The notes: generated from the letters alone by a model not told the origin. Positions 24,143 through 33,555 are shown, numbered from the stretch's first letter. The stretch is DNA of 64,000 nt from Croceimicrobium hydrocarbonivorans (GCF_014524565.1 NZ_CP060139.1:1371501-1435500); one strand, 5' to 3'. Translations and numbers: made by a program.

Positions 24143-26890
24143 ATGGACAGATTTTCCTTTCTTGGAGGAGTACACAGTACCTTTATTGACGATCTATATC
24201 AACGTTACCTAAAAAGTCCGGATAACATTGAACCCAGTTGGCGGGCTTTTTTCCAAGGTTACGATTTTGCCCGGGAAGAATACGGAGACGAAGCTGCGGC
24301 GGGTATCGCTTACAATCACGATGAGATTGTAGCCGAGATTCGCAAGGAGTTTCAGGTTTTAGCCCTGATCGACGGATACCGTACCCGAGGCCACTTGTTT
24401 ACTGCCACCAACCCCGTTCGTAGTAGACGGGAATATGAGCCCAAATTAAATATCGAGAATTTCGGATTACAGCAAAGTGATCTGAATTTACCCTTTCAGG
24501 CGGCCAAAGAAATCGGCTTTAAGGAAAGTAAAACCTTAGCGGAGATTATTCAGCGCTTAGAAGAGGTATACTGCCGCAGTATTGGTATTGAGTATATGTA
24601 CCTTGGTGATCCAGAGCGCATTCGCTGGATTCAGAGTCAATTGCATGTAAACAATAATCACCCTGATTATACTGCGGATGAGAAAAAGCTGATCGTTCGC
24701 AAATTGAATGAGGCAGTGGCTTTTGAGAACTTCATTAACCGCAAGTTCGTAGGCCAGAAGCGTTTCTCTATTGAAGGAGCTGAGAGCTTAATTCCTGCTC
24801 TGGAGTTCGGTATTCGCCGCGCTGCCAATTTGGGAGTTGAAGAGTTTGTGATGGGTATGGCCCACCGCGGTCGATTGAATGTACTCTCTAATATCTTCGG
24901 CAAAACTCAGCGTGACATCTTCTCGGAATTTGAAGGCAAAGAGTTCGAAGATGAAGAATTTGACGGTGATGTTAAATATCACTTAGGCTACACTACCACC
25001 AAGGAATTGGACAGTGGTAAGATCATTAAACTAAACCTCTCCCCTAACCCATCGCATTTGGAGGCGGTAGATGCCGTAGTTACCGGTATTGCCCGTGCCA
25101 AGATTAATACGGCGCATGGCAAGGAGAAGGATAAGGTAATGCCCATCTTGATTCATGGTGATGCCGCCGTGGCCGCTCAAGGTATTGTATACGAAGTACT
25201 CCAAATGGAAACCCTGGATGGTTACCATACGGGAGGTACCGTACATATTGTAATTAATAACCAGGTGGGCTTTACCACCAACTATCTGGACGCTCGTTCC
25301 AGTATTTATTGTACCGACATTGCCAAAACTGTTCAGGCACCGGTACTGCACGTTAATGGTGATGATGTAGAGGCTGTTATCCACGCCACCTTATTTGCGA
25401 TGGAATACCGCCAACGTTACAATCGCGATATTTTTATTGATCTCTTATGCTACCGTAAATACGGTCATAATGAAGGGGATGAGCCTCGCTTTACCCAGCC
25501 TTTATTGTACAAAGAGATCAGCAAGCACCCCAATCCAATGGAGATCTATTCCAAAAAATTGGAAGACAATGGGGTAATTGACAAGGCCTTTTTAAAGAGC
25601 CTCGAAAACGATTTCAAGGAAGTGCTGGAAATGCGCTTCGACGAATCGAAGAAAATTGAGAAAAACACCATTACTCAGTTTATGGCCGATGAGTGGGACG
25701 GTTTCCGTACCGCTGAGCCGAAGGATTTCAGCCAATCTTTGGATAGCTCCTTCGACATCGACAAACTGAAGTCAATCGCTCGTACTATTACCACCTTACC
25801 AGAAGGTAAAAAGTTCTTCGTGAAGATCAAGAAATTGATGGAAGACCGCTGGAAAATGGTGGATGAGCGCAATAGTCTGGATTGGGGTATGGCCGAATTA
25901 TTGGCTTATGGTTCCTTAATCGTGGATGGCTATAATGTGCGGATTAGTGGTGAGGATACCGAACGTGGTACTTTCTCCCATCGTCATGCGGTGATTAAGG
26001 TGGAGGACTCCGAAGAAGAGCATATCCTACTGAATAATATCCCTGGTCGTGAAGGCCGATTTGCCATTTACAATTCCTTGCTCTCCGAATATGGAGTAAT
26101 GGGCTTTGACTATGGGTATGCCATGAGCTCACCAGAGACTTTGGTAGTTTGGGAAGCACAGTTTGGGGACTTCTTTAATGGTGCCCAGATTATTGTAGAT
26201 CAATTTTTATCGGCTGCTGAAGACAAGTGGAAGGTGCAAAACGGATTGGTATTGTATCTGCCCCACGGCTATGAAGGTCAAGGTGCAGAGCACAGTAGCG
26301 CACGTTTAGAGCGTTGGTTACAGCAATGTGCTCAGTACAATATGCAAGTGGTAAATATTACCACTCCGGCTAACTTCTACCACATGATTCGTCGTCAGAT
26401 GCTGCGGGATTTCCGTAAGCCATTGGTAGTAATGACGCCAAAGAGCTTATTGCGTCACCCCAAGGTGCAGTCTCCATTAGAAGATCTGGCCACCGGACGT
26501 TTCCGTGAATTATTAGATGATCCACGGATTGAAGACCGCTCGAAGGTTAAGAAATTGTTCTTCTTGAGTGGTAAGCTTTATTATGATATTGATAAGGTTC
26601 GCGATGAGAAGCTGGTTGAAGACCGTGCTTTTATTCGTTTAGAACAATTGTATCCATTAGCTTCGGAGCAAATCAATGATTTGATTGCCAGCTATCCGAA
26701 TGCCGATGAAATATATTGGGCCCAGGAAGAACCCATGAATATGGGTGCCTCCTGGTATGTGCAAATCAATTTCCCTGTTAAGGTGAACAAGGTATTCGCC
26801 ACTCCGGCCAGTGCCAGTACCGCTGCAGGATCATCGAAATTGGCGGCCCTCAAGCACAATAATCTAATCCAAGAAATATTCAACACCTAG
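24143..26890 (+). CDS. sucA: 2-oxoglutarate dehydrogenase E1 component
   Basis: 915 residues, full length. The thiamine-diphosphate dehydrogenase core is visible as MGMAHRGRLNVL, HGDAAVAAQGIVYEVLQM, GGTVHIVINNQVGFTT and CYRKYGHNEGDEPRFTQP. The transketolase-like domain has LYLPHGYEGQGAEHSSAR. The N-terminal segment with FFQGYDFAR is the usual E2-binding start. The enzyme decarboxylates 2-oxoglutarate in the TCA cycle and passes the succinyl group to the SucB lipoyl arm. It is followed after 15 bases by sucB. The E3 subunit is not encoded here. Confidence 0.97.
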   Translation: MDRFSFLGGVHSTFIDDLYQRYLKSPDNIEPSWRAFFQGYDFAREEYGDEAAAGIAYNHDEIVAEIRKEFQVLALIDGYRTRGHLFTATNPVRSRREYEPKLNIENFGLQQSDLNLPFQAAKEIGFKESKTLAEIIQRLEEVYCRSIGIEYMYLGDPERIRWIQSQLHVNNNHPDYTADEKKLIVRKLNEAVAFENFINRKFVGQKRFSIEGAESLIPALEFGIRRAANLGVEEFVMGMAHRGRLNVLSNIFGKTQRDIFSEFEGKEFEDEEFDGDVKYHLGYTTTKELDSGKIIKLNLSPNPSHLEAVDAVVTGIARAKINTAHGKEKDKVMPILIHGDAAVAAQGIVYEVLQMETLDGYHTGGTVHIVINNQVGFTTNYLDARSSIYCTDIAKTVQAPVLHVNGDDVEAVIHATLFAMEYRQRYNRDIFIDLLCYRKYGHNEGDEPRFTQPLLYKEISKHPNPMEIYSKKLEDNGVIDKAFLKSLENDFKEVLEMRFDESKKIEKNTITQFMADEWDGFRTAEPKDFSQSLDSSFDIDKLKSIARTITTLPEGKKFFVKIKKLMEDRWKMVDERNSLDWGMAELLAYGSLIVDGYNVRISGEDTERGTFSHRHAVIKVEDSEEEHILLNNIPGREGRFAIYNSLLSEYGVMGFDYGYAMSSPETLVVWEAQFGDFFNGAQIIVDQFLSAAEDKWKVQNGLVLYLPHGYEGQGAEHSSARLERWLQQCAQYNMQVVNITTPANFYHMIRRQMLRDFRKPLVVMTPKSLLRHPKVQSPLEDLATGRFRELLDDPRIEDRSKVKKLFFLSGKLYYDIDKVRDEKLVEDRAFIRLEQLYPLASEQINDLIASYPNADEIYWAQEEPMNMGASWYVQINFPVKVNKVFATPASASTAAGSSKLAALKHNNLIQEIFNT

Positions 26891-26905
26891 ATTTCAATAA
26901 TTACC

Positions 26906-28132
26906 ATGAGTGTAGAAGTTAAAGTTCCTTCACCCGGAGAATCGGTTTCCGAAGTAGAGATTGCCAGTTGGTTGGTGGCCGATGGCGATTATGTTGAAAA
27001 AGATCAGGAGATCGCCGAGATCGATTCTGACAAAGCTACCCTGGCTTTACCCGCCGAAGAAAGCGGCGTAATCAAGCTAATTGCTGAGGAAGGTGAAGCG
27101 GTAGAAGTAGGTCAGGTGATTGCAACAATTGACACCGATGCCGCCGCTCCAGAAGGTGGTAGCAGTGCTCCTAAAGCAGAAAGCAAAGCTGAAGAGAAAA
27201 AAGAAGAGGCCCCTGCTCCCAAGGCTGAGGCTAAAGAAGAAAGCAAGCAAAGCTATGCTACTGGTTCTGCTTCTCCTGCAGCGAAAAAGATTATTGACGA
27301 AAAAGGATTAGATCCCAGTCAGATTACCGGTACCGGTCGTGATGGCCGCATTACCAAGGACGATGCTATTAAAGCAGAGGCCAGCATGGGAACTCCAAGC
27401 AATGCCGCTCGTCCTAGCAGCACTTCTCGTATGAGCAGTCTGCGTCGTAAATTGGCTCAGCGTCTGGTTAGCGTTAAGAACGAAACAGCGATGCTTACCA
27501 CCTTTAATGAGGTGAATATGCAGCCAATTTTCGATCTGCGTAAACAGTATAAAGAAGACTTCAAAGAAAAGCATGGAGTAGGTCTTGGCTTTATGAGCTT
27601 CTTCACCTTAGCGGTAACTCGTGCTTTGAAAGAATTCCCACAGGTAAACAGTATGATCGATGGCGACAATTTAGTGAGCTTCGATTATGCCGATATCAGC
27701 ATCGCGGTAAGCGGACCCAAAGGTTTGATGGTTCCTGTACTGCGCAATGCCGAATTAATGAGCTTTGCGGGTGTTGAAAAAGACATCAAGCGCTTAGCTA
27801 CTAAGGTTCGCGATGGTAAGATTACCGTTGATGAGATGACCGGTGGTACCTTTACCATTACCAATGGTGGCGTATTTGGCTCTATGTTGTCTACCCCAAT
27901 CATTAACCCTCCTCAGAGCGCTATTTTAGGCATGCACAACATCGTTGAGCGTCCGGTAGCAGAAAATGGTCAGGTAGTGATTCGCCCGGTGATGTACGTA
28001 GCTCTAAGTTATGATCACCGTATTATCGACGGACGTGAGTCGGTAGGCTTCCTAGTAGCGGTGAAAGAAGCTTTGGAAAACCCAGCCGAATTATTGATGA
28101 ACAATGATCCTAAAAAAGCCTTAGAGCTTTAA
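26906..28132 (+). CDS. sucB: Dihydrolipoamide succinyltransferase (E2 of 2-oxoglutarate dehydrogenase)
   Basis: 408 residues. One lipoyl domain (1-75) has its lipoylated Lys in [13 protein letters not shown]. An Ala/Pro/Glu/Lys linker (~80-120) is followed by an E3-binding domain ([27 protein letters not shown]). The catalytic core from ~175 contains [11 protein letters not shown], the CoA-acyltransferase active site. This is the standard SucB layout. It forms an operon with sucA and ends before a strong terminator. Confidence 0.97.
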   Translation: MSVEVKVPSPGESVSEVEIASWLVADGDYVEKDQEIAEIDSDKATLALPAEESGVIKLIAEEGEAVEVGQVIATIDTDAAAPEGGSSAPKAESKAEEKKEEAPAPKAEAKEESKQSYATGSASPAAKKIIDEKGLDPSQITGTGRDGRITKDDAIKAEASMGTPSNAARPSSTSRMSSLRRKLAQRLVSVKNETAMLTTFNEVNMQPIFDLRKQYKEDFKEKHGVGLGFMSFFTLAVTRALKEFPQVNSMIDGDNLVSFDYADISIAVSGPKGLMVPVLRNAELMSFAGVEKDIKRLATKVRDGKITVDEMTGGTFTITNGGVFGSMLSTPIINPPQSAILGMHNIVERPVAENGQVVIRPVMYVALSYDHRIIDGRESVGFLVAVKEALENPAELLMNNDPKKALEL

Positions 28133-28151
28133 TCAGGAAACTAGCATAATG

Positions 28152-28181
28152 AAAAGCCCGGCCAAATGGTCGGGCTTTTTT
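28152..28181. terminator. Terminator between sucB and the exbD cluster
   Basis: A 12-base stem (28152-28163 with 28168-28179) with a four-base loop has a T run on its plus-strand 3' side and an A run on the other, so it can act in both directions. It separates sucB from the convergent exbD gene. Confidence 0.85.
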
Positions 28182-28192
28182 GTTGGGACAAT

Positions 28193-28756
28193 TTAAAGAT
28201 TCACCGGTTCTGCCTCAGAGATCTTTTGCGGCCAAGCCAATTTAATCTCTTCTTGGGCGGCAACCGAAAGCTCTTTTAAGGGCTTAGCAAAACGATTCTG
28301 CGCCATTTCTTCCCGCAATTCATTGTAGGCCGCAGCCAATTCATTTTGCACCGCGATATAAAGCTTATAGCTGGTCCCGCGATCATTTTGTAAAGACACC
28401 ACCGCCTTTTGGGGATTATCTGAGGAGCTAAGACTTTGTTTGGCATTCAAACAATACTCACAAGTCCCATCGCCATTATTATTCAAGAAGTCCCGAGTAG
28501 CCTTACGCAGGTCTTCTAGGGCCATCAGCTCCCCTTCGACCATCAGTTTATCTTGAGCATTTACTAAAACCGTAAAGATGTTCCTTTGGTGAATGATACT
28601 GGAATTCGGCAAGGGTTCATCCTGAATGGGCGGTAGCTTTCGAGTGATACCAGCGTCCACATCCATGGTGGTGGTTACCAAAAAGAAAATGAGAAGGAGA
28701 AAGGCAATATCGGCCATTGAACCGGCATTGATCTCAGCAGAAGCACGTTTCGACAT
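28193..28756 (-). CDS. exbD: ExbD/TolR-type proton-channel subunit (CxxC paralogue A)
   Basis: 187 residues. One membrane helix (about 14-32) is preceded by GSMADIAFLLLIFFLVT, with the conserved Asp that carries protons in TolR/ExbD. The periplasmic part is longer than in classical ExbD (~140) and contains GDGTCEYC (~residues 95-102), a CxxC next to an Asn/Gly/Asp loop, then a segment around QNDRGTSYKLYIAVQNELAAA. It closely resembles the gene at 29363. A terminator separates it from the 28876 gene, so it may have its own promoter or depend on read-through. Confidence 0.9.
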   Translation of the reverse strand: MSKRASAEINAGSMADIAFLLLIFFLVTTTMDVDAGITRKLPPIQDEPLPNSSIIHQRNIFTVLVNAQDKLMVEGELMALEDLRKATRDFLNNNGDGTCEYCLNAKQSLSSSDNPQKAVVSLQNDRGTSYKLYIAVQNELAAAYNELREEMAQNRFAKPLKELSVAAQEEIKLAWPQKISEAEPVNL

Positions 28757-28814
28757 AATTAATTGTTTTTAAGAAAACGGGCTTCCGTCGAACTCTGGTA
28801 TTGGCAATAGGGCA

Positions 28815-28852
28815 TAAAAAAACATCCGCCCCTCAATTGAGAAGCGGATGTT
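28815..28852 (-). terminator. Terminator between the second and third exbD genes
   Basis: Nine-base perfect arms (28821-28829 and 28844-28852) are followed, on the minus strand, by seven T (A run at 28814-28820 on the plus strand). It ends the exbB-exbD-exbD transcript before the last exbD. Confidence 0.75.
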
Positions 28853-28875
28853 CCAACAAATACTGTATTCTCAGA

Positions 28876-29361
28876 CTATTTACGTCTGTCTTCGAAAACC
28901 TCTCCCTTACGGGTAGAGTAGTTTATTTTCAAGGAATTTGCTCTTCGCAATTCCTGTTTGATATCGGTAATGAATCCCATTTTCACGTCTTCATCCGCTT
29001 TAATGGAAACCGTCATCAAGGGTCTTTCAGCTTCGTTAATCTCCTCGCGGGCGGCAATAACAAAAGGTTGTATTTCACCAACACGAGCGATCGCATCGTC
29101 TAATTGCAGGACAGGCTCTGTTCCCAATTGGGGAGCATAAGCAGCTTTAGGTTTACCTACATAAAGGTAGGTAACCAAAGATTTACGCTCCAACTTCTTA
29201 ATCTCGGTCGCAAATGGCTTTTCGTTCTTCACCTTTAAGGTTACTTCCCGCATAACGGTAGTTACCATAAAGAAGAACAGCAGCATAAATACGATATCCG
29301 GAAGAGAAGCCGTAGAAATCGCGGGAGTACCGCCTCCTGATTTTTTCTTAAACTTTGACAT
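28876..29361 (-). CDS. exbD: ExbD/TolR-type proton-channel subunit (short form)
   Basis: 161 residues. The membrane helix at about 17-37 (SLPDIVFMLLFFFMVTTVM) carries the Asp of the proton path. A periplasmic domain of about 120 residues contains VSIKADEDVKMGFITDIKQELRRA, the usual ExbD dimer region. It lacks the CxxC insertion of its two neighbours. The gene is one base from the stop of the 29363 gene upstream, so it is co-translated with it. Confidence 0.92.
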   Translation of the reverse strand: MSKFKKKSGGGTPAISTASLPDIVFMLLFFFMVTTVMREVTLKVKNEKPFATEIKKLERKSLVTYLYVGKPKAAYAPQLGTEPVLQLDDAIARVGEIQPFVIAAREEINEAERPLMTVSIKADEDVKMGFITDIKQELRRANSLKINYSTRKGEVFEDRRK

Positions 29362-29362
29362 A

Positions 29363-29929
29363 TTAACCTAAACTTACCGGTTCTGCTTCGGAGATCTTTT
29401 GTGGATAGGCATCGCTGATTTCTTTCTGAGCAGCCTCATCAAGATCATCAAATGATTTACCGTATCTACGTTGAGCTAATTCTTCCCGAAGCTCATTATA
29501 GGCAGCCGCCAGTTCGTTCTGTACAGAGATATACATCTTGTACGAAGTACCACGGTCGTTTTGCAGAGAAATAATTGCTTTACCAGGATTATCTGAGGAA
29601 GTTGGACTTCTCAGGGCTCCGGTACAGTAATCACATTTTCCGTCGCCATTATTATTAAGGAAGCGTTTAGCTGCCTCACGAAGGTCTTCGAGTTCCATGT
29701 ACTCATCCTCCACCAATAATTGGTTGCGGGAGTTTACCAGAACGGTGAAGATATTCTTCTTTTTAATGGGGGGAGGATCTTGCAATTGTTCTTCATCCCA
29801 TGGCGGAAGCTTACGATTGATCCCTGAATCCACGTCCATGGTAGTGGTCACGAGGAAGAAGATCAACAGCAAGAAGGCAATGTCTGCCATCGAGCCGGCA
29901 TTAATTTCGGGTAATGCACGCTTTGCCAT
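29363..29929 (-). CDS. exbD: ExbD/TolR-type proton-channel subunit (CxxC paralogue B)
   Basis: 188 residues, a close paralogue of the 28193 product. It has the same N-terminus (NAGSMADIAFLLLIFFLVTT), the same extended periplasmic domain and a CxxC at GDGKCDYC. Conserved blocks include NDRGTSYKMYISVQNELAAA and QKISEAEPV at the C-terminus. It lies six bases downstream of the 107-residue membrane protein gene. Confidence 0.92.
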   Translation of the reverse strand: MAKRALPEINAGSMADIAFLLLIFFLVTTTMDVDSGINRKLPPWDEEQLQDPPPIKKKNIFTVLVNSRNQLLVEDEYMELEDLREAAKRFLNNNGDGKCDYCTGALRSPTSSDNPGKAIISLQNDRGTSYKMYISVQNELAAAYNELREELAQRRYGKSFDDLDEAAQKEISDAYPQKISEAEPVSLG

Positions 29930-29935
29930 AGTGAA

Positions 29936-30259
29936 TTATTTACTGAATAAACGAGATACTTCTGAATACAGAATCGCTACGATTGCTGCAGCAGTTAACA
30001 CATAGAAGGTTCCTAATCCCATACCGATACGGGAAGAAGTGCCTTCGGTAATATCCAACTTAGCGTAAGTTGTAGTTGCATCCGTGCCGTCGCTCAGTGC
30101 GTAAGTCAAACCAAAGATTACGATTAGACCTACGATACCGACAAGGGCACTTTTAGCCCCACCTGGGTTCTTTGCAATATTGAGCACGGAAAATCCTAAA
30201 ATGCCAATAACGCAAACCCCAATCAGGACATAAGTGAGATAAAGTCCAGTATCTACCAT
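29936..30259 (-). CDS. Small three-helix membrane protein of the ExbB/ExbD operon
   Basis: 107 residues with three hydrophobic spans (about 8-28, 37-57 and 83-102) and a short loop with GTDATTTYAKLD between the second and third. I recognise it only as the small protein commonly found between ExbB and ExbD in Bacteroidota; no function is assigned. Tight spacing (13 bases after exbB, 6 before exbD) makes it part of the operon and perhaps of the complex. Confidence 0.75.
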   Translation of the reverse strand: MVDTGLYLTYVLIGVCVIGILGFSVLNIAKNPGGAKSALVGIVGLIVIFGLTYALSDGTDATTTYAKLDITEGTSSRIGMGLGTFYVLTAAAIVAILYSEVSRLFSK

Positions 30260-30272
30260 CTTAATCGTCTAA

Positions 30273-31130
30273 TTATTTGTTTTCGAAACGAACTAACATG
30301 TCAACCAAAGAGATAGAAGCATCTTCCATGGTGTTCACGATAGAGTCAATTTTCGCAATGATATAGTTGTAGAAAATCTGTAAGATAATCGCTACGATCA
30401 AACCGAATACAGTGGTCAAAAGGGCTACTTTAATACCCCCTGCTACCAGTGATGGAGAAATATCTCCCGCTGCTTCAATCGCGTCGAAGGCGTCGATCAT
30501 ACCGATTACAGTACCCATAAACCCAAGCATAGGAGCCAAGGCAATGAAAAGAGAGATCCAAGATACGTTACGCTCTAAAAGACCCATTTGTACAGAACCG
30601 TAGGAAACGATAGATTTTTCAACCATCTCGATACCTTCGCCACTGCGCTCTAAGCCTTGGTAGAAGATGCTGGCCACAGGACCGCGAGTGTTACGACAAA
30701 CTTCTTTAGCTGCCTCAACACCACCGCTTTGCAGGGCATTTTCGATTTCAGCTAATAATTTCTTGGCGTTTGGAGTAGCCATATTGAGGTAAAGGATACG
30801 CTCGATACAGATGGCCAAACCTAAGATCAGGGTAATTAATACGATACCCATGAATTCAGGACCACCTTCGATGAATTTTTCTTTCAATACTTGGTGGAAA
30901 GACATATCCTCTTCAACCGCAGTTTCTTCTTCGGTAGTCGCAGGAGCGGCTTCTTCTTGAGCAGGAGCTTCTTCTGCAGCTGCCATTGCTGTGGTGTCCA
31001 TATCCTGTTGAATAGTGTCGGTGGAAGTTTCCTCAGCCGCAGCTGCTGCATTGCCTTCCTCTTGGGCCATCAAATTGGTGGTTCCAAACATAATGGCTAA
31101 TACAGCCAAAATAGAGAGTGCTCTTTTCAT
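30273..31130 (-). CDS. exbB: MotA/TolQ/ExbB proton-channel protein with acidic periplasmic leader
   Basis: 285 residues. A signal-like helix (about 5-22) is followed by a low-complexity stretch rich in Ala, Glu and Thr (~23-75). The three ExbB helices come after that: FMGIVLITLILGLAICIERI, then the cytoplasmic loop, then the paired helices with WISLFIALAPMLGFMGTVIGMIDAF and a Thr-rich GGIKVALLTTVFGLIVAIIL. The extra acidic N-terminus is common in Bacteroidota. With the ExbDs it should convert proton motive force for TonB-dependent uptake or a related process. No tonB lies in the window. Confidence 0.93.
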   Translation of the reverse strand: MKRALSILAVLAIMFGTTNLMAQEEGNAAAAAEETSTDTIQQDMDTTAMAAAEEAPAQEEAAPATTEEETAVEEDMSFHQVLKEKFIEGGPEFMGIVLITLILGLAICIERILYLNMATPNAKKLLAEIENALQSGGVEAAKEVCRNTRGPVASIFYQGLERSGEGIEMVEKSIVSYGSVQMGLLERNVSWISLFIALAPMLGFMGTVIGMIDAFDAIEAAGDISPSLVAGGIKVALLTTVFGLIVAIILQIFYNYIIAKIDSIVNTMEDASISLVDMLVRFENK

Positions 31131-31229
31131 TACAGTAGTTCGTTGATTAAATTTTCGGTGAAAATAAAAAAATGGCTCGAAAGCTTAACGGCCAAAGTCC
31201 TTTAATATTGGCATTTGCTTTCGAAGCGT

Positions 31230-31237
31230 CAAAACTA
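31230..31237 (-). promoter_or_regulatory. Possible -7 box for the exbB operon
   Basis: TAGTTTTG on the minus strand, about 100 bases before the exbB ATG. No TTG is found at -33 distance, so support is limited. Confidence 0.35.
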
Positions 31238-31311
31238 ATACAGATTTTGGGCTTAATATAAAATCTGGGTTAATTTATCATAGATATTTTCTAATTTCGC
31301 AGGCCCAAGAA

Positions 31312-31396
31312 GGAGAGGTGCATGAGTGGCTGAAATGGCACGCCTGGAAAGCGTGTATACCGCAAGGTATCGAGGGTTCGAATCCCTCTCTCTCCG
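31312..31396 (+). tRNA. tRNA-Ser (anticodon GGA)
   Basis: The acceptor stem GGAGAGG (31312-31318) pairs with TCTCTCC before the discriminator G at 31396. The anticodon loop CTGGAAA is closed by a CACGC/GCGTG stem and gives GGA. A long variable arm (TATACCGCAAGGTATC region) is diagnostic for serine, and the T-loop reads TTCGAAT. CCA is not encoded. A terminator follows directly. Confidence 0.95.
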
Positions 31397-31400
31397 CAAG

Positions 31401-31437
31401 AATCCCGATCAGCGACAGCTGTTTCGGGATTTTTTTT
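31401..31437 (+). terminator. Terminator of the tRNA-Ser gene
   Basis: Perfect eight-base arms AATCCCGA (31401-31408) and TCGGGATT (31424-31431), followed by a T run. It lies four bases after the tRNA. Confidence 0.85.
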
Positions 31438-31580
31438 ACCCATGAACCAAGCTGCGAAGCGAGCTTGAGGGAAATGGGCAAGAAAAAGACCAGAGGCATG
31501 AGCGCAGCGAAGGCTTGGGATTCTTGGTTATGGAATCCAATAAGGGATCAAGGACTGAAAGGAGTTAATCTCTTTTTTTA

Positions 31581-32315
31581 GATGTGAGAATTGAGACCGC
31601 GGGGCTGGGAGTTTTGAGACTTGTATCTCCTTTCAAAACTTCATTTATCACAAAGGACTGCTTGCTCGTAATACAAGGAATGAAAAAAGCCCGATAAGCC
31701 GAAGGCTTTGGAGAGATGTGAGAATTGAGACCGCTTCGCTGGGAGATTTGAGACTTGTATCTCCTTTCAAAACTTCTTTTATCGTAATGGACTGATTGCC
31801 AGCAATACAAGGAGTGAGAAAAGCCCGACAAGCCCAAGGTTTTGGAGAGATGTGAGAATTGAGACCGCTTCGCTGGGAGATTTGAGACTTGTATCTCCTT
31901 TCAAAACTTGATTTATCGTATAGGACTGCTTGCTTGTAATGCAAGGCGTGATAAAAGCCCGACAAGCTGAAGGCTTTGGAATAGATGTGAGAACTGAGAC
32001 CGCTTCGCTGGGAGATTTGAGACTTGTATCTCCTTTCAAAACTTCTTTTATCGTAATGGACTGATTTTCAGCAATACAAGGAGTGAAAGAAGCCCGACAA
32101 GCTGAAGGCTTTGGAATAGATGTGAGAACTGAGACCGCTTCGCTGGGAGATTTGAGACTTGTATCTCCTTTCAAAACTTCTTTTATCGTAATGGACTGAT
32201 TTCCAGCAATACAAGGAGTGAAAGAAGCCCGACAAGCTGAAGGCTTTGGAATAGATGTGAGAACTGAGACCGCTTCGCTGGGAGATTTGAGACTTGTATC
32301 TCCTTTCAAAACTGA
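31581..32315. repeat. Tandem array of six ~135 bp noncoding repeats
   Basis: The block GACTTGTATCTCCTTTCAAA recurs at 31618, 31752, 31884, 32021, 32156 and 32291, giving periods of 134, 132, 137, 135 and 135 bases. Each unit also contains GAGACCGCTTCGCTGGGAG, a TTTATCGTA-like middle and an AAGCCCGACAAGCTGAAGGC-like segment. The first and second units are the most diverged and the last three nearly identical, as expected for recent expansion at one end. Periods that are not multiples of three show that the minus-strand open frame across it is incidental. Short inverted matches (GGAGA...TCTCC, AGCC...GGCT) within the unit could fold as RNA. Confidence 0.9.
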
Positions 32316-32457
32316 CTTTTATCTATTGTAAAAGCTTGCCAGTAAATGAGTCTATCAGACAAAGGAGTTTAAGCTTAGCAAAAAACCTCGGCATCAACCT
32401 CCCTCCCTATTTCAACTAAGGCTCCCTAAGACCTATTTTCAGCTCTTAAAACATGAG

Positions 32458-32718
32458 CTATGGAAGAACATTTTTAATCAGCATTAGACTGATGCCTAAG
32501 CCCAGCAAGATTCCCAATAGCCCAAAGTAGCTGTGCTTTCGATCAAAGTATATGGCGAGTATCAATAATACGCAGGCATGGAATAGCGCCGTTCCCGTGG
32601 TAAATAGCATTATAAACATATCTCCTCCGGATTCCCTCCAACCAATCCCTAAGTAAACCGCAAAATAAGCAAGTACAATTAGGAGGTTTTGTCCAATATT
32701 TTTCCAAATATCCCGCAT
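32458..32718 (-). CDS. Small hypothetical membrane protein
   Basis: 86 residues with three hydrophobic helices: LLIVLAYFAVYLGIGW, a central MFIMLFTTGTALFHACVLLI and a C-terminal LLGILLGLGISLMLI. There is a short loop of charged residues (DRKHS) between the last two. No family recognised. It is the first gene after the repeat array and begins the AT-rich island of small minus-strand genes. Confidence 0.6.
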   Translation of the reverse strand: MRDIWKNIGQNLLIVLAYFAVYLGIGWRESGGDMFIMLFTTGTALFHACVLLILAIYFDRKHSYFGLLGILLGLGISLMLIKNVLP

Positions 32719-32821
32719 AAGGATGCCCCATTTTCAGGCTGTTTAGCGTTCATCTTTTTAATGAGTGTCCTAAATAAGCTTCTTAAAAACTAGTTACCTG
32801 TTCTGCAAATCTTCCAAGTTA

Positions 32822-33490
32822 TTAATTTGGCCAATTCTCGAGTACATCTTCCAGGCACCATTCTCTTTTAGCTGCTTCAAAATCCAGCTCCCTCCGGTAT
32901 AGCAATCTTGAGCTCAAGCTTAGTTGGCCATGCTGATCATGCACCACCTCCTCTCTCAGAATCTCAAGTAAATCCGACTTCCTTAGATAGAGGTCCACAT
33001 GCCTATATAATGGCCCTTCTCTTTGCCCAAACTCCGCTTTTAAAGCAAAGTGAAAGCAATCAAATTCCCTATCCTCTATAATTATAATGGTATCACCTAG
33101 ATAGTACGAATACCCAATTTCCCGATCAAGGTCCTGTTCAATTTCATCAATAGACCGGAGGCTATCCTTAAAACTAAATTGACTATAGCGTATTGTATCT
33201 CCTCTATCGCCAATAAACTGAAGTGAAATCCCATCTTGAGTTAAGGAATAACAATAGGGATCAAAAATGTAGCAATCCTGTCCTAAATCGCAATAAATTC
33301 GAAATTGCCATTCCCCTCGTATCAATGAAAACTGATCTACTGTACCGGAGTAGATTCTGGCACCTTTATTCTTTAATAAGGGTTGATTTAGGGTGTAACG
33401 ATATTTGCAAACCCTGAGCTCAGTTTGCCCATATGCAGCTGCCGAAGAAAAAAGTAGAAATCCGGTGATTAAAAGTGTTTTACGCAGCAT
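32822..33490 (-). CDS. Hypothetical secreted protein
   Basis: 222 residues with a Sec signal peptide (TLLITGFLLFSSAAAYGQ, cleavage near 22). The mature part is acidic and Tyr/Asp-rich, with strand-forming segments and no known motif. Its N-terminus MLRK matches that of the next gene (33556), though the proteins are otherwise unlike. It may belong to the immunity-type genes of this island (inference from context only). Confidence 0.6.
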   Translation of the reverse strand: MLRKTLLITGFLLFSSAAAYGQTELRVCKYRYTLNQPLLKNKGARIYSGTVDQFSLIRGEWQFRIYCDLGQDCYIFDPYCYSLTQDGISLQFIGDRGDTIRYSQFSFKDSLRSIDEIEQDLDREIGYSYYLGDTIIIIEDREFDCFHFALKAEFGQREGPLYRHVDLYLRKSDLLEILREEVVHDQHGQLSLSSRLLYRRELDFEAAKREWCLEDVLENWPN

Positions 33491-33555
33491 ATTTCATGGC
33501 ATTTTTGGCATGGATTCCCTTTAATGAGCTCTTTTGCATATCCAGCTATCGAAGC

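Noticed and set aside
31565-32309. Long minus-strand open frames with 45-residue repeats
   Set aside because: They are the translation of the ~135 bp tandem repeat. Several units are 134, 132 or 137 bases, so no single frame spans the array and the composition is not protein-like.
31581-32315. CRISPR array
   Set aside because: The whole unit is repeated without unique spacers, the unit is ~135 bp, and no cas gene is nearby.
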